Counted from the first letter of the stretch, positions 7,823 through 17,468 are shown. The stretch: DNA of 32,541 nucleotides from Oligoflexia bacterium (GCA_020847095.1 JADLCR010000062.1:1-32541); one strand, 5' to 3'. The notes: a model not told the origin generated them from the letters alone. Numbers and translations: made by a program.

Positions 7823-8842
7823 ATGTTTGAAGCGCTCGATAACCGAAAACCAGCTGTGATTCTGGCTCCCATGGAGGGCGTCGTAGACGCGCCCATGCGA
7901 GAACTTCTCACTCGCATTGGCGGGTACAGTTTTGCTGTTTCGGAGTTTTTGCGCCTAAGCCAAGATGTACTTCCCGAACACGTCTATTTGGATCATATGC
8001 CCGAATTATCACGCCATGGGCATACGACTTCTGGCGTACCCGTTGTCCTTCAACTTTTAGGCGGCGATCCGGACTTGTTAGCCAAGGCCGCGCTTCGCGG
8101 GGTGAATTTTGGGGCCCAAGCCATTGATATTAATTTTGGATGTCCCGCTCCTACGGTCAATCGGCATGATGGTGGCGCCAGTCTTTTAAAATATCCCGAT
8201 CGCATCGAGAACATTCTCAAAACTATTCGACATACGTTGCCTACTCATATTCCGCTTTCTTGTAAGATGCGACTCGGCTGGGATGATCCTGAAAGCATTA
8301 CGACCAACGCCAAACGCGCATTCAATGCCGGAATCAGTTGGCTCACAATTCATGCACGCACAAAGTCTCAAGGTTACCAACCTCCCGTTTTTTGGGAGCA
8401 AATTTCTAAAGTCAAAAAAATTTCACCGGTGCCCATAGTCGCCAATGGAGATATTTGGACCATTGATGATTTCAGACGCTGTCGAGAAATCACGGGATGT
8501 GAACACTTCATGATCGGACGAAGCGCCCTGGCCAATCCCGGTTTGGCCAATCAAATTGCCCATGAACTGGGTGTCGGTGTCCAAAGAAGTTCCCATAGTT
8601 TCAATGGATCGCTCACGGAGTGGGCCGATCTTTTATCTACTTTTGCTGATTTGGCCGTCAATCATTCACCAAGCACGACCTATGCCTCAAGACGACTCAA
8701 GCAATGGATGAAGCTGGTCAACTCCCGCACTCCTCTGCCGTGGTTTGACCAAATTAAACCACTTCAAAGGGCTAGCGACATCATCGAAATCATGCACCAG
8801 CATCGAGATCCTTCTCCATTGTCGAATCTTCAAGCGGTCTAA
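7823..8842 (+). CDS. dus: tRNA-dihydrouridine synthase (DusC-like)
   Basis: A 339-residue flavoenzyme that reduces uridines in the tRNA D-loop using NADPH. Family signatures are clear: LAPMEGVVDAPMR at the N terminus (FMN-binding strand 1), VLQLLGGDP, DINFGCPAPTVNRHDGGA with catalytic Cys107, SCKMRLGWDD, TIHARTKSQGY, VANGDIW and MIGRSALANPGL (FMN phosphate site). The MEGV start and the DINFGCPAPTVN form resemble the DusC subgroup, which modifies U16, but this subgroup call is only tentative. There is no Shine-Dalgarno; a -10-like box ends six bases before the ATG. The SLT transglycosylase gene follows after three bases and is surely co-transcribed. Confidence 0.93.
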   Translation: MFEALDNRKPAVILAPMEGVVDAPMRELLTRIGGYSFAVSEFLRLSQDVLPEHVYLDHMPELSRHGHTTSGVPVVLQLLGGDPDLLAKAALRGVNFGAQAIDINFGCPAPTVNRHDGGASLLKYPDRIENILKTIRHTLPTHIPLSCKMRLGWDDPESITTNAKRAFNAGISWLTIHARTKSQGYQPPVFWEQISKVKKISPVPIVANGDIWTIDDFRRCREITGCEHFMIGRSALANPGLANQIAHELGVGVQRSSHSFNGSLTEWADLLSTFADLAVNHSPSTTYASRRLKQWMKLVNSRTPLPWFDQIKPLQRASDIIEIMHQHRDPSPLSNLQAV

Positions 8843-8845
8843 ACC

Positions 8846-9667
8846 ATGGCCCAGAAGAAAACTTCAAATATTCAAGTTATACTGTTACCGAGCCTTGCTA
8901 GACTCATGGAGGAGTCTTTGGGTAAATCGCCAAAAAAGAAGAACAAATTTCAGTGGTGGAAATTTTGGATTGTGGTCATTCCAGGATTTTTTGTCACCAA
9001 CTGGATTTATCACGCTATCAAGAAGCCCGCGGAAATCATCGGACTTGTGGATCACGCGTTTTACAAGCACCCCACGGACACCTGGAAAAGTCATGGTGAC
9101 CTGTTTGTCGAACACTCAACGAGTGTTATTTCTCCAGAGTTTTTGGCGGCCCTAGCTCAAGCTGAATCTAACGGAAATCCGATTGCGCGAACATATTGGA
9201 CCTGGAATCTATCAACCAATCCATTTGAAATTTATAAACCAGCGTCGAGTGCCACGGGAATGTTTCAGATTACAGACGGAACATTTTCTCAAGCGAAGCA
9301 ATTATGTATACGCGACGGACAGGTCGAACAAGAAGGACCATGGTACGAGCTGAATTCGTGTTGGTTCAATTTTCTTTATAGCCGAACAATTGCCTCTCAC
9401 TCTGTTGAAATGACTTCAGCCTTCTTGCATCTTCACGTTTCAAAAATTCTAGAGAAGTTTAAATTTCATCAAGTGACCGAGTTACAAAAACAAAATCTCG
9501 CAGCCATTATTCATCTTTGCGGAGCAAAAAAGGGAGAGCGTTTTGCGAGATCCGGATTTAGAGTCAAACCCAATGACTCTTGTGGCGCCCACAACGTCTC
9601 CAGATATCTGAAAAAAATTAATACTTTGCGCTCTACCTTTCAGCGCCTTTCGCTGACTTCCCAATAA
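8846..9667 (+). CDS. Membrane-anchored lytic transglycosylase-like protein (SLT domain)
   Basis: A 273-residue protein. A positively charged N terminus is followed by one TM segment (about residues 38-57, WWKFWIVVIPGFFVTNW), leaving the rest periplasmic. The domain has the SLT/lysozyme-like signature: LAALAQAESNGNP with probable catalytic Glu107, then SATGMFQITDGTF at 135-147, equivalent to the S.GLMQ(I/V)...T of soluble lytic transglycosylases. Paired cysteines (QLCIRDG, NSCWF; HLCG, DSCG) may be disulfides. It would cleave peptidoglycan glycan strands. It starts three bases after dus and is followed 48 bases later by an M23 endopeptidase, so two peptidoglycan enzymes are adjacent. Confidence 0.82.
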   Translation: MAQKKTSNIQVILLPSLARLMEESLGKSPKKKNKFQWWKFWIVVIPGFFVTNWIYHAIKKPAEIIGLVDHAFYKHPTDTWKSHGDLFVEHSTSVISPEFLAALAQAESNGNPIARTYWTWNLSTNPFEIYKPASSATGMFQITDGTFSQAKQLCIRDGQVEQEGPWYELNSCWFNFLYSRTIASHSVEMTSAFLHLHVSKILEKFKFHQVTELQKQNLAAIIHLCGAKKGERFARSGFRVKPNDSCGAHNVSRYLKKINTLRSTFQRLSLTSQ

Positions 9668-9677
9668 TAAAAAGTGA

Positions 9678-9707
9678 TTGTTAAATTTCAGATGACCTCA
9701 TTATACT
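9678..9707 (+). promoter_or_regulatory. Candidate promoter for the M23 peptidase gene
   Basis: TTGTTA (9678-9683), 18 bases, then TATACT (9702-9707). The -10 ends eight bases before the ATG at 9716, so the transcript would have a leader of only one or two bases. The intervening AGGG might alternatively act as a short Shine-Dalgarno if transcription starts further upstream. Confidence 0.4.
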
Positions 9708-9715
9708 AGGGATAC

Positions 9716-10984
9716 ATGATTCAGAAGCTTTCAAATAAACGATTGCACCTTGTCGTACTGATCATAGTATCGGCGATTGGCTTTGGCCTTGGCATTTATT
9801 TTGGCGTAGCACCAAGCCCCAAAGAAGATGTGTCGATGCAAGACCTGGTTCCTATCGACGTCGAGGTAGAGTTTCCATTTCAGGTAAAAAAGAATTCAAC
9901 ACTCTTTGACACCCTTTTGCAGTTAGGATTCACGGGACAAGACGTTCACCAGTTGGTACAAGCTTCTAAGCCCCACCAGAATCTCAATCGGATTTTGCCG
10001 ACTACTCGATTTGCGCTGGTGGATCAAAATCAAGATGGAAAACCCGAAGGACTGAAGTTTCGATTCTCAGCCATAGATTACCTTGAACTCACTCGCACCT
10101 CGACTGGCGCTTGGGTTGCAACACCCATTCAAGAGAAAGTCGAAACGCGAATGATCACTTTTCAGGGTTCAGTGAAGAGTTCGCTGTGGGAGTCAGCTCT
10201 CGAAGCCCAAATGGACCCTGCCCTCATCGTAGAGCTCACTGAGATATTTGCCTGGCAAGTCGATTTTAATCGTGAAGTTCGCCAAAATGATACTTGGCGA
10301 TTAAGCGTAGAGCAGCAAGTGGTCAAGGGACATCCTGCTGGTTGGGGTCGCATTCTCGCTGCTGAATATATGAATGACGGTCGGCAGTACGTTGGAATTC
10401 TATTTAGACATAATGGCAAAGATTACGGATATTTTGCTCCAGATGGATCTAGCCTCCGCCGCATGTTTTTGAAAAGTCCTATGAGATTTGGACGCGTGAG
10501 TTCACGCTTTAGTCGCAATCGATTTCACCCCATTCTCAAAGTTGGCCGACCACACTTAGGGGTTGATTACGCAGCTCCTGTTGGGACCCCGATCCGCACG
10601 GTCGGAGACGGCGTTGTAAGCTTTGCTGGCTGGTCTGGCGGAGGCGGCCGCGTCCTTAAGATTCGCCACAACACGACTTATGAAACTGCTTACAAACATA
10701 TGAGTGGATTTGGTCCAGGCATTCGTGTTGGAGCCCGAGTCTCACAAGGTCAAATTGTTGGATACGTAGGGTCTTCGGGCCTTTCGACGGGACCGCACCT
10801 TCACTTTGAATTTTATCGTAATGGGAGTTTTGTTGATCCTATGAGCCAAAAGTTCCCTTCATCGGATCCCGTACCAAAAGAACTCTTACCTGTGTTTACC
10901 GGACATGTGCCGGTGGCCGTTCAAACGTTGCCCGTTGGGAATAGCGAAGCAACAACTGGCGAGCGCGAACCATCAAAAAATTGA
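9716..10984 (+). CDS. M23-family peptidoglycan DD-endopeptidase (MepM-like)
   Basis: A 422-residue protein with an uncleaved N-terminal TM anchor (about 10-30). A middle region of LysM/OapA-like character (FQVKKNSTLFDTLLQLGFTG near 55-74) resembles the N-terminal domains of MepM/ShyA enzymes. The C-terminal peptidase_M23 (LytM) domain has the zinc ligands in HLGVD (His280, Asp284), the catalytic-site His in YKHMSGFG (His328) and HLHFEF (His361, His363), so it should be active. It would cut cross-links between stem peptides. The C-terminal 40 residues are a Pro/Glu-rich tail. Its stop lies seven bases from that of the convergent lon gene. Confidence 0.92.
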   Translation: MIQKLSNKRLHLVVLIIVSAIGFGLGIYFGVAPSPKEDVSMQDLVPIDVEVEFPFQVKKNSTLFDTLLQLGFTGQDVHQLVQASKPHQNLNRILPTTRFALVDQNQDGKPEGLKFRFSAIDYLELTRTSTGAWVATPIQEKVETRMITFQGSVKSSLWESALEAQMDPALIVELTEIFAWQVDFNREVRQNDTWRLSVEQQVVKGHPAGWGRILAAEYMNDGRQYVGILFRHNGKDYGYFAPDGSSLRRMFLKSPMRFGRVSSRFSRNRFHPILKVGRPHLGVDYAAPVGTPIRTVGDGVVSFAGWSGGGGRVLKIRHNTTYETAYKHMSGFGPGIRVGARVSQGQIVGYVGSSGLSTGPHLHFEFYRNGSFVDPMSQKFPSSDPVPKELLPVFTGHVPVAVQTLPVGNSEATTGEREPSKN

Positions 10985-10991
10985 TTTTGCT

Positions 10992-13373
10992 CTAAACCAT
11001 TGGCACCGACGAAGAGGCGCTCTCGCCCACAGTTTTTTCAGTCAATAGGAAGCTTAGTTCATCGCCCAAGGCAATTCTTAGAACTTGGTCCGCAGTTTCA
11101 ACAAACTCAAACCTAATATCGGACTTTACCTCTTCGGGAACATCTTTGAGGTCTCTTCTGTTTTTCATTGGCAAAATGATTGTCTTCATTCCAGCTCGAT
11201 GAGCGGCAATGACTTTTTCTTTAATGCCCCCAACTGGGGTGACCGCTCCTCTAAGTGTGATTTCTCCTGTCATCGCGAGCTTTGGATCCACACTTTTTCC
11301 TGACAATAGAGAGGCAATGGCTGTCATCATGGTGATGCCGGCCGAGGGACCGTCTTTTGGAATCGCTCCTGAAGGAACGTGAATATGGAGGTCAGTTTTT
11401 TCAAAATCAATAAGTCGGGCCACCGCCGGAAGCCTCGAGCGAACTAAACTCAAAGCAATTTGTGCTGACTCCTTCATGACGTCACCGAGTTGGCCCGTTA
11501 GAGTGAGTCGCCCAGCCCCAGGCATCATCGTTGACTCGATAAATAGAATGTCACCTCCCTGCGGAGTCCAGGCCATTCCTGTGACAACACCTGACGGCGC
11601 TTTCACATTGGCCATTTCAGGCAGGTAGCGCTCTAGCCCCAAGGCATCTTCTAAATCTGAGAGTGCGGGCTTCACCGGTATTTCAGTGTCTTGAGCCACC
11701 ACCCTTTCAGCAACCCAGCGACAAAGAGCTGCTATTTGGCGATTGAGCTCACGAACTCCTGCTTCTCGGGTGTAGCTTTGAATGACTTTCATAAGGACTT
11801 CGTCTTCAAACATCACTTGGTCTGAAGTCATTCCGTGTTCTTCTAACTGCTTTTGAACCAAATGAGTCTTTGCAATATGAAGTTTTTCGTTAAGGGTATA
11901 GCCCGTTAACTGAATCACTTCCATCCGATCAAGCAAGGGAGCTGGAATCGTTTCTACGCTGTTGGCTGTAGCGACAAAAAATACTTTTGAGAGGTCAAAT
12001 GGCACATCCAGGTAATGATCCATGAACGTGTGATTTTGCTCGGGATCCAGCACCTCAAGAAGTGCCGCACCCGGATCTCCATGATAGCCGAAGCCCATTT
12101 TGTCGATTTCGTCGAGCATGAATACTGGATTTTTCTGTCCGGATCTTTTTAATGCCTGAATAATTCTTCCGGGCATGGCGCCAATGTATGTTCGTCGATG
12201 CCCTCGAATTTCAGACTCGTCTCGAACACCACCCATACTTGCGCGCACAAATTTTCTGCCCAGTGCCTTAGCAATGCTCTGGCCCAAGCTGGTCTTACCA
12301 ACTCCAGGGGGGCCAACGAAAAGTAAAATACTGCCCTTTTTATTTCCTTTGAGTTTCATTACGGACAGAAATTGAAGAATTCGCTTCTTAATTTTCTCCA
12401 GTCCGTGATGATCTGAATCCAAAACCTTTCGGGCATTTTCGATATCCGTTTCTTCTTTAGCTTCAGCCGCCCATGGAAGGGCACAAAGCAGATCTAAGTA
12501 ATTTCTAATCACGTGCGACTCAGGCGACTGCGAGCCAATGCTTTCTAATCTTCGAAGTTCGTCGAGCGCGACCTTCTTGACTTCTTCGGGCATTTGAGCG
12601 TCTTCGATTTTCTTCCGAATATTATCAACTCCGTTGCGACCATCTCCCTGGCCCAATTCGTCAGAAATTGTTTTCATCTGCTCGCGCAAAATCGCTTCGC
12701 GCTGACTCTTGCCAAGACGTTCTTGAAGTTTTTGCCGAATGTCATTTTGAACTTGAAGATTATCTCGAAAGCCTTTCATGAGATCTAGAAGCTTGAGAAC
12801 ACGATCTTTCGTTGAAATCATTTCGAGGAGTTCTAATTTTTGGGCAATAGGTGCCTCTAAGTAAGCAGAACACACGTGCGAGAGGTAGATCAGGTCTTGT
12901 GTTTCTTCAATTAGCTCTTCAAATTGGTGCAAGTCCCCAGGCAGCTGGTGCGTAATTTCTAGTGCCATTTCTTTCAGACTCTTGAGTAAAACCTGCGCCG
13001 TTACCTCATCCATGTCCATTCGATCATCGAGACGAGAACCTGTTGCCTGAATGCATCCGTTTTGTTCGGTAATTTCGGAGGCCTGAAATCGCTCAAGTCC
13101 GCGAATAACCAACTCGTACCCCTTTTCTGGAGATCCGCGAACGCGCTCTATACGAGCGAGAGTTCCAATTTTAGTAATATCATTTGGACTTACTTCTTCA
13201 CCTTTGGACTCATCGGTTTGTAAATGAATGAGCACTAACCCATTGGACTGTGCTTGCTGAACGGCGGCGATACTTTTCTTTCGGCCCACCCTAATCGGAA
13301 CCGTTTGCTCCGGAAATACGAGCATGTTTTTGACTGGAATGACTGGAATTGTGCTTTGCATCTTCGTGTTCAT
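10992..13373 (-). CDS. lon: ATP-dependent protease Lon
   Basis: A 793-residue cytoplasmic protease that degrades damaged and regulatory proteins. The N-terminal substrate-binding domain (about 7-200) begins [20 protein letters not shown] helical linker follows, then the AAA+ module with Walker A GPPGVGKT at 354-361 and Walker B FMLDEIDK near 419-426, and the S16 protease domain with the Ser-Lys dyad in KDGPSAG (Ser677) and GGIKEK (Lys720). Length is typical. Neither the ATG at 13373 nor the second Met four codons later (13361) has a good Shine-Dalgarno; GATAAT lies about 13 bases before the first. Divergent from the glycosyltransferase gene. No heat-shock promoter is obvious. Confidence 0.97.
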   Translation of the reverse strand: MNTKMQSTIPVIPVKNMLVFPEQTVPIRVGRKKSIAAVQQAQSNGLVLIHLQTDESKGEEVSPNDITKIGTLARIERVRGSPEKGYELVIRGLERFQASEITEQNGCIQATGSRLDDRMDMDEVTAQVLLKSLKEMALEITHQLPGDLHQFEELIEETQDLIYLSHVCSAYLEAPIAQKLELLEMISTKDRVLKLLDLMKGFRDNLQVQNDIRQKLQERLGKSQREAILREQMKTISDELGQGDGRNGVDNIRKKIEDAQMPEEVKKVALDELRRLESIGSQSPESHVIRNYLDLLCALPWAAEAKEETDIENARKVLDSDHHGLEKIKKRILQFLSVMKLKGNKKGSILLFVGPPGVGKTSLGQSIAKALGRKFVRASMGGVRDESEIRGHRRTYIGAMPGRIIQALKRSGQKNPVFMLDEIDKMGFGYHGDPGAALLEVLDPEQNHTFMDHYLDVPFDLSKVFFVATANSVETIPAPLLDRMEVIQLTGYTLNEKLHIAKTHLVQKQLEEHGMTSDQVMFEDEVLMKVIQSYTREAGVRELNRQIAALCRWVAERVVAQDTEIPVKPALSDLEDALGLERYLPEMANVKAPSGVVTGMAWTPQGGDILFIESTMMPGAGRLTLTGQLGDVMKESAQIALSLVRSRLPAVARLIDFEKTDLHIHVPSGAIPKDGPSAGITMMTAIASLLSGKSVDPKLAMTGEITLRGAVTPVGGIKEKVIAAHRAGMKTIILPMKNRRDLKDVPEEVKSDIRFEFVETADQVLRIALGDELSFLLTEKTVGESASSSVPMV

Positions 13374-13435
13374 GATTCAAATGTGATTATCGCCAATAAA
13401 ATGTCAATTTAGGGCCTTCTTCAAATTCAAATTCC

Positions 13436-13464
13436 TTGAGAGTTTCCATTCACTTGCCTATAAA
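13436..13464 (+). promoter_or_regulatory. Strong promoter for the glycosyltransferase gene, leaderless geometry
   Basis: TTGAGA (13436-13441), exactly 17 bases, then TATAAA (13459-13464): each box matches the sigma-70 consensus at five of six positions. The -10 ends six bases before the ATG at 13471, so the expected first transcribed base is the A of the start codon. No Shine-Dalgarno is present. Confidence 0.6.
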
Positions 13465-13470
13465 TAAACA

Positions 13471-14943
13471 ATGTTTAGAAAACTTCAACGCTATGCGCAG
13501 ATAGTTGGAGACCCCTATCTTCAGGCCGCCCTTTTGGGTGCGTTTGTCATGGTGTTTATGAAGAAGTGGTATCCTGGAGGAAATCTAGACACCATTTGGT
13601 ACAGTGCCGTTGCGAAAAATATATATCTCACCGGCGATTACTTTAAGTTTTTCATTTCAAAATATTATTTCAAAGACATTTTCGATCATATGCCCATGAC
13701 CTATTGGATCACGGCAAAATTCTTCGAATGGTTTGGCCCTTCAGATTTTACAGCCCGGCTTTACCCCATGATTTGTTCCTTTGCGTCCTACATACTCATT
13801 TATTTGATTGGAACCAAACTTAAGGACAAAACTTTTGGGCTGGTTGCTCTTGCGACCCATGCCATGTGCTTTGGCGCAAGCAAGTGGAATGGGGCGTTGA
13901 TGCACGATGTGCCTCTCACGACATTTTATCTTGCTGCTTTCTACACTTTTCTACTAGCCGAGACTAACTCCAAACTTTATTACGTCACATCCATATTCAT
14001 GACCTTCGGCGTATTCTCAAAAGGTCCAATTATTTTTGGATTTCCGTTAGGTTTATTTTTCTGGTCCGTCATTCACGGTGAAACTAAATTTCTGAAGAAT
14101 CGCCACTTCTACTGGAGCACAGCACTTTTTTCGGTTCTACTCGCCGTTCCTTTGCTTCCTCAGTTTGAGTTTCAAGGCCTAAGCGCTTACACAATGTTTT
14201 ATCTTTGGAAGGCCAGCTATTTAGCCGAATCCAAAGCCAACGAATACTTCGCCTATTTTATTGTGATATCTCAAACAGCTACGATCACGCTCTTGCCATT
14301 TTTGTGGTCGGCAGTAAAAATTCTCCGACATACTGAAAAGCCCTCGATCCTTGTTCGTTACTTGAGACTGGCCTTTTGGGTTTCTATTTGTATCGTGGTT
14401 CCACTTTCGTATTTTGGAATTAAATATCCTCATTATCTCCTTCCGTTTTATCCATTTTTGTCATTGGTGGCAGCGCTTTCATTGGATCGTCTATTTCGAC
14501 TATGGCCTTATTCATTTCCAAAAACTCTAAGTACAATATCGGTTTTGGCGATCTGTTTGTTCGCGGCTTTCCCGTTAAAAACCACTGGAAAAAGATCTAA
14601 AGAAGTCTTGAACATCGTCAACGTCATTAAACTTGATCGAAGCTTAAAAAACAAAATGGTCTATTATCTTGGAAAATATTTTGACGACATGACTTTGTTT
14701 CAAACTTTTAAGTTCTATGGATCCATCGACGTCAAGCCCATTCGCCCCTATCAGCTTTCTACGGTCGATCCACTCAGCTCTTACTTGATCATGAAAAGAG
14801 AACACTTGCCGGTGGCTCTCAAAGGCTCGCAAATAGGTGAGGAAAACTGCTTTATTTTAAATACGCTTTATTGTGTTTACACTCATCGAGAACAGGTCAG
14901 TTTTGAATTGCCGGAATTTGATCTTCCCCACGAAGTCTATTGA
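13471..14943 (+). CDS. ArnT/PMT-like membrane glycosyltransferase (GT-C fold)
   Basis: A 490-residue protein with about ten or more TM segments spread over residues 17-375 and a soluble C-terminal 115 residues. The first periplasmic loop has the GT-C acidic signature: NLDTIWYSAVAKNIYLTGDYF, equivalent to the D-E-x-R-Y-A motif of ArnT-like enzymes, followed by DHMPMTYWITAKFFEWFG, equivalent to the H-P-P-L-x-x-W segment. Such enzymes move a sugar from a polyprenyl-phosphate donor to lipid A, protein or glycan on the outer face of the inner membrane. The acceptor cannot be told. The ATG at 13471 is the only sensible start. Its end overlaps the convergent methyltransferase gene by seven bases. 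Confidence 0.85.
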   Translation: MFRKLQRYAQIVGDPYLQAALLGAFVMVFMKKWYPGGNLDTIWYSAVAKNIYLTGDYFKFFISKYYFKDIFDHMPMTYWITAKFFEWFGPSDFTARLYPMICSFASYILIYLIGTKLKDKTFGLVALATHAMCFGASKWNGALMHDVPLTTFYLAAFYTFLLAETNSKLYYVTSIFMTFGVFSKGPIIFGFPLGLFFWSVIHGETKFLKNRHFYWSTALFSVLLAVPLLPQFEFQGLSAYTMFYLWKASYLAESKANEYFAYFIVISQTATITLLPFLWSAVKILRHTEKPSILVRYLRLAFWVSICIVVPLSYFGIKYPHYLLPFYPFLSLVAALSLDRLFRLWPYSFPKTLSTISVLAICLFAAFPLKTTGKRSKEVLNIVNVIKLDRSLKNKMVYYLGKYFDDMTLFQTFKFYGSIDVKPIRPYQLSTVDPLSSYLIMKREHLPVALKGSQIGEENCFILNTLYCVYTHREQVSFELPEFDLPHEVY

Positions 14944-15476
14944 CCCTTGAGCTCATGTTGCCTGAGATATTCAAAGCCAGCCAATGAGGCAGCCACACTC
15001 ACATTGAGACTTTCCACAACCCCAAATTGTTTGATCGATACGGTTTGGACTTCTGGAAATTCGTTTGGATTGAAACTAAAGCCATATTCCTCATGACCGA
15101 ATACGAATGCCGATTTGCGCGGAAAAACAGTACTTCCTAAAGTGTTTCCGCCTCGCATATCAAAAACATAAATAGAAAATCCATTTTCAACAAGCCAACG
15201 ATAATTGGAATCAAAAGTGTCAAATGACCTTGTCTTGGTATGTTTGACTGTGCCTTTCGACGGATTGGGATCGAACATTCCAATATTAATAAGATGAATT
15301 TCGCTTACGCCAAAGGCATTTCCCGTTCGAAAGATCTTCCCGATATTAAACCCGGGCTTAAGACTGTCTAAAACGAAAATAAAGTCGTGAGGCCCCGGAG
15401 CGTGAATGCGCGAAAGCGCAATTTCTTTTCGGTACTTTTGCCTATAACCTGATACTTGTCTCATGTGCTTATTCAT
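14937..15476 (-). CDS. SpoU/TrmH-family RNA 2'-O-methyltransferase
   Basis: A 179-residue SPOUT enzyme with all three family motifs: motif 1 GFNIGKIFRTGNAFGV (about 42-57), motif 2 FVFGHEEYGFS near 125-135 and motif 3 KQFGVVESLNVSVAASLAGFE near 148-168. These make the trefoil-knot SAM-binding site. There is no N-terminal substrate-binding extension, so it is a minimal TrmH/TrmL-size member; the target RNA (tRNA or rRNA) cannot be told. It begins 23 bases after the SGNH gene on the same strand, with a weak GGCGAG before the ATG, and overlaps the convergent glycosyltransferase gene by seven bases at the stops. Confidence 0.9.
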   Translation of the reverse strand: MNKHMRQVSGYRQKYRKEIALSRIHAPGPHDFIFVLDSLKPGFNIGKIFRTGNAFGVSEIHLINIGMFDPNPSKGTVKHTKTRSFDTFDSNYRWLVENGFSIYVFDMRGGNTLGSTVFPRKSAFVFGHEEYGFSFNPNEFPEVQTVSIKQFGVVESLNVSVAASLAGFEYLRQHELKGQ

Positions 15477-15499
15477 TCAGCTCGCCAACCACATTGATC

Positions 15500-16609
15500 C
15501 TATCTTTCCGCCTCGCCACCATTCAATATTGCCTTAGAAAACTGCCTCGCTAACATTTGATAGCCCTCAGCGGTCAGATGAGATAGATCTGAAAAGATTC
15601 GGAGTGGCGTTTTCGTTTTCTCTAGCACGCCACGCGGATCTATAATTACAACCCGATTATTTTTATAAAACACCTTATTAACTTCGTTGAATCTATCGAG
15701 AAGCTTGCGCACATGCTCCGGTGTCAAACCTGTTTCTGAAATGAAATTCCACGTACCATGAAAATCACTTGGAGGTGACATCGGAAGTGGTGACGCGAGC
15801 AGTCCCACTATTATCTTCACATTCGGATTTCGATTTCTAAAGGCTCCGAACGTAGACTCTAAGTCTCTGTAAAACCACCAGATGTCGTCCTGTGATTCGA
15901 AATAAACTTCATCAGTGAGATAGACCATCTGACGATCCCTTTGGGTAACCTTTCTCAGTGAAAGCCCTAAATACTCAGCCAAACTAATAAAAGACGATCG
16001 GCCGCGCTGAAGAAAAATCCAAGGCCAAGTCCGCCTGGTGTATATAGGCTCTTCAGAAGGATTATTAATGACAAACTTGTACATGAATTCGTTCCAACCC
16101 GGGTAGAGCAAGACAACATCTGGCTTTAAATCCTTCAATTCAGTATGGGTCCACGTCATCATTTGCCCCGAAAGCCAACCATTAACTCCTGCGTTTATGA
16201 CTTCAACTTGTGCTCCCACCTCACTTAAGATTGACTGTAACGAACTGGGATACGAAAATCTCCCAATAGCACCTTCAGTCGTCGAATCCCCAAGGCAGAG
16301 AATTCTTGTTTTCTTGGGATCTTTTTCTATGGAGACTTCTTCTGGCTGACTCATTCTCATCGAGTTAGTTAGTTTTTTGCCATGCCAAACAAAATTTGGT
16401 TTGTGATGAAACCCATAAATAGGATGCACTTCTTTGACCTGCCCCATAAGGTCCGCTTCCTGTCGCCACTGATTTAGAATTATATTAGCAGACGAATTCT
16501 GAAGGCCCAACATGACCAATTGGCTAAGTACCTCGAACAAGGCTGCAAAAAGGACGAAGCTCGCCGCCGCATATAATGCTAAACGCCTTTTACTTAATTG
16601 AGCCATCAT
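15500..16609 (-). CDS. SGNH/GDSL-family hydrolase with N-terminal membrane anchor
   Basis: About 369 residues from the ATG at 16609; an adjacent ATG (16606) and an upstream TTG (16615) are alternatives. One TM segment lies near residues 10-35, with the rest outside the cytoplasm. SGNH blocks: GDSTTEG (block I, nucleophile Ser about 109), NAGVNGW (block II Gly), PGWNEF (block III, Asn followed by Glu rather than the usual Asp) and SDLSHLTAEGY (block V, Asp-x-x-His). It is likely an esterase or deacetylase acting on an envelope glycan or lipid; the substrate is not evident. The gene starts 20 bases inside the 3' end of the upstream bactofilin-like membrane protein gene, so the two are coupled. 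Confidence 0.85.
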   Translation of the reverse strand: MMAQLSKRRLALYAAASFVLFAALFEVLSQLVMLGLQNSSANIILNQWRQEADLMGQVKEVHPIYGFHHKPNFVWHGKKLTNSMRMSQPEEVSIEKDPKKTRILCLGDSTTEGAIGRFSYPSSLQSILSEVGAQVEVINAGVNGWLSGQMMTWTHTELKDLKPDVVLLYPGWNEFMYKFVINNPSEEPIYTRRTWPWIFLQRGRSSFISLAEYLGLSLRKVTQRDRQMVYLTDEVYFESQDDIWWFYRDLESTFGAFRNRNPNVKIIVGLLASPLPMSPPSDFHGTWNFISETGLTPEHVRKLLDRFNEVNKVFYKNNRVVIIDPRGVLEKTKTPLRIFSDLSHLTAEGYQMLARQFSKAILNGGEAER

Positions 16610-17468
16610 CAGCAACCGCCCCCACGGATTGTCTCAAATTCCAAAAATAGTATAAGCTAGCTCCCGACCCTATAAATAATCCCAAAGGTTGAACCACCAA
16701 ACCGAGAAATGGAATATACCCAAGCAGAATCACTAATATCCAACCAACAAAAAAACATTGAATCGTTTTGGTATCCGAAACAATCCAAGAGCCCACCCAC
16801 CCTGCCAGAGCAAATTTTCCGACAAACAAGATAAACAAAAATCCTAAACAAACAAATGGAACAATCAAAATCCCAGCGACTGAAACAACAAGCAAAAGCA
16901 ATATGGCCCCCATGGAGAAGCTTAGTAGCGCCCCCAAAAGCCCTGACAAAAATAATTTAGTCTTAATAACCCCAACGACATTGTTTTGAGTTTGAGTAAA
17001 AAAACTCACATATAAAAACCCAAACGCTCCAAAAGCAAATTCAATTAAGATCGTCCAAAATGACTCCCAAAATCCAGTTCGCAACATCCAAGCATCCGTG
17101 ACTGACTCCAAGATTTTCGTGGTTGTTATATCGATATAACTTCCACTCACATATGCTCCCGGGTCGACCGTTACCTGACCTCCGACATTAACAAGTCGAT
17201 CTGAAATTGTGGCTCCTTTTATCAAGTGAAGCTTTCCCCCTATCAAGATAACTGACTCGGCCTGACCCTCAAGGGTAATAGTGGCGCCAAGAGCGACAAT
17301 TTCTGAAGCCTTCGCTTGCGCATCTAATCGATGTTGGCTTCCGATAAATACTTGAACCTCGCCTTTTTTGGTTTGAGTTTCGCTTTCGGCATGTAAGAGT
17401 TCACTTGTCGCCAACCCAAAAGCGAAAACAAAAGTCAAAAATGCTGGACTAAACGCTGAAAGCTTCAT
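16590..17468 (-). CDS. Membrane protein with exported bactofilin-like beta-helix segment
   Basis: The ATG at 17468 is preceded by GAAGGA nine bases upstream, preferable to the TTG at 17489; product about 292 residues. A signal peptide (about 1-28, ending near LLHAES) is followed by a short repetitive strand-turn segment (about 45-115) with VALGATITLEGQAESVILIGG, LHLIKGATISDRLVNVGG and VTVDPGAYVSGS. This is the alternating Val/Gly pattern of bactofilin-type right-handed beta-helices. A largely hydrophobic C-terminal half follows, with four or five TM segments. Bactofilins are normally cytoplasmic, so a secreted version fused to a membrane domain is uncommon. Coupled by overlap to the SGNH hydrolase gene. 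Function unknown; a role in envelope structure is a guess. Confidence 0.75.
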   Translation of the reverse strand: MKLSAFSPAFLTFVFAFGLATSELLHAESETQTKKGEVQVFIGSQHRLDAQAKASEIVALGATITLEGQAESVILIGGKLHLIKGATISDRLVNVGGQVTVDPGAYVSGSYIDITTTKILESVTDAWMLRTGFWESFWTILIEFAFGAFGFLYVSFFTQTQNNVVGVIKTKLFLSGLLGALLSFSMGAILLLLVVSVAGILIVPFVCLGFLFILFVGKFALAGWVGSWIVSDTKTIQCFFVGWILVILLGYIPFLGLVVQPLGLFIGSGASLYYFWNLRQSVGAVADDGSIK

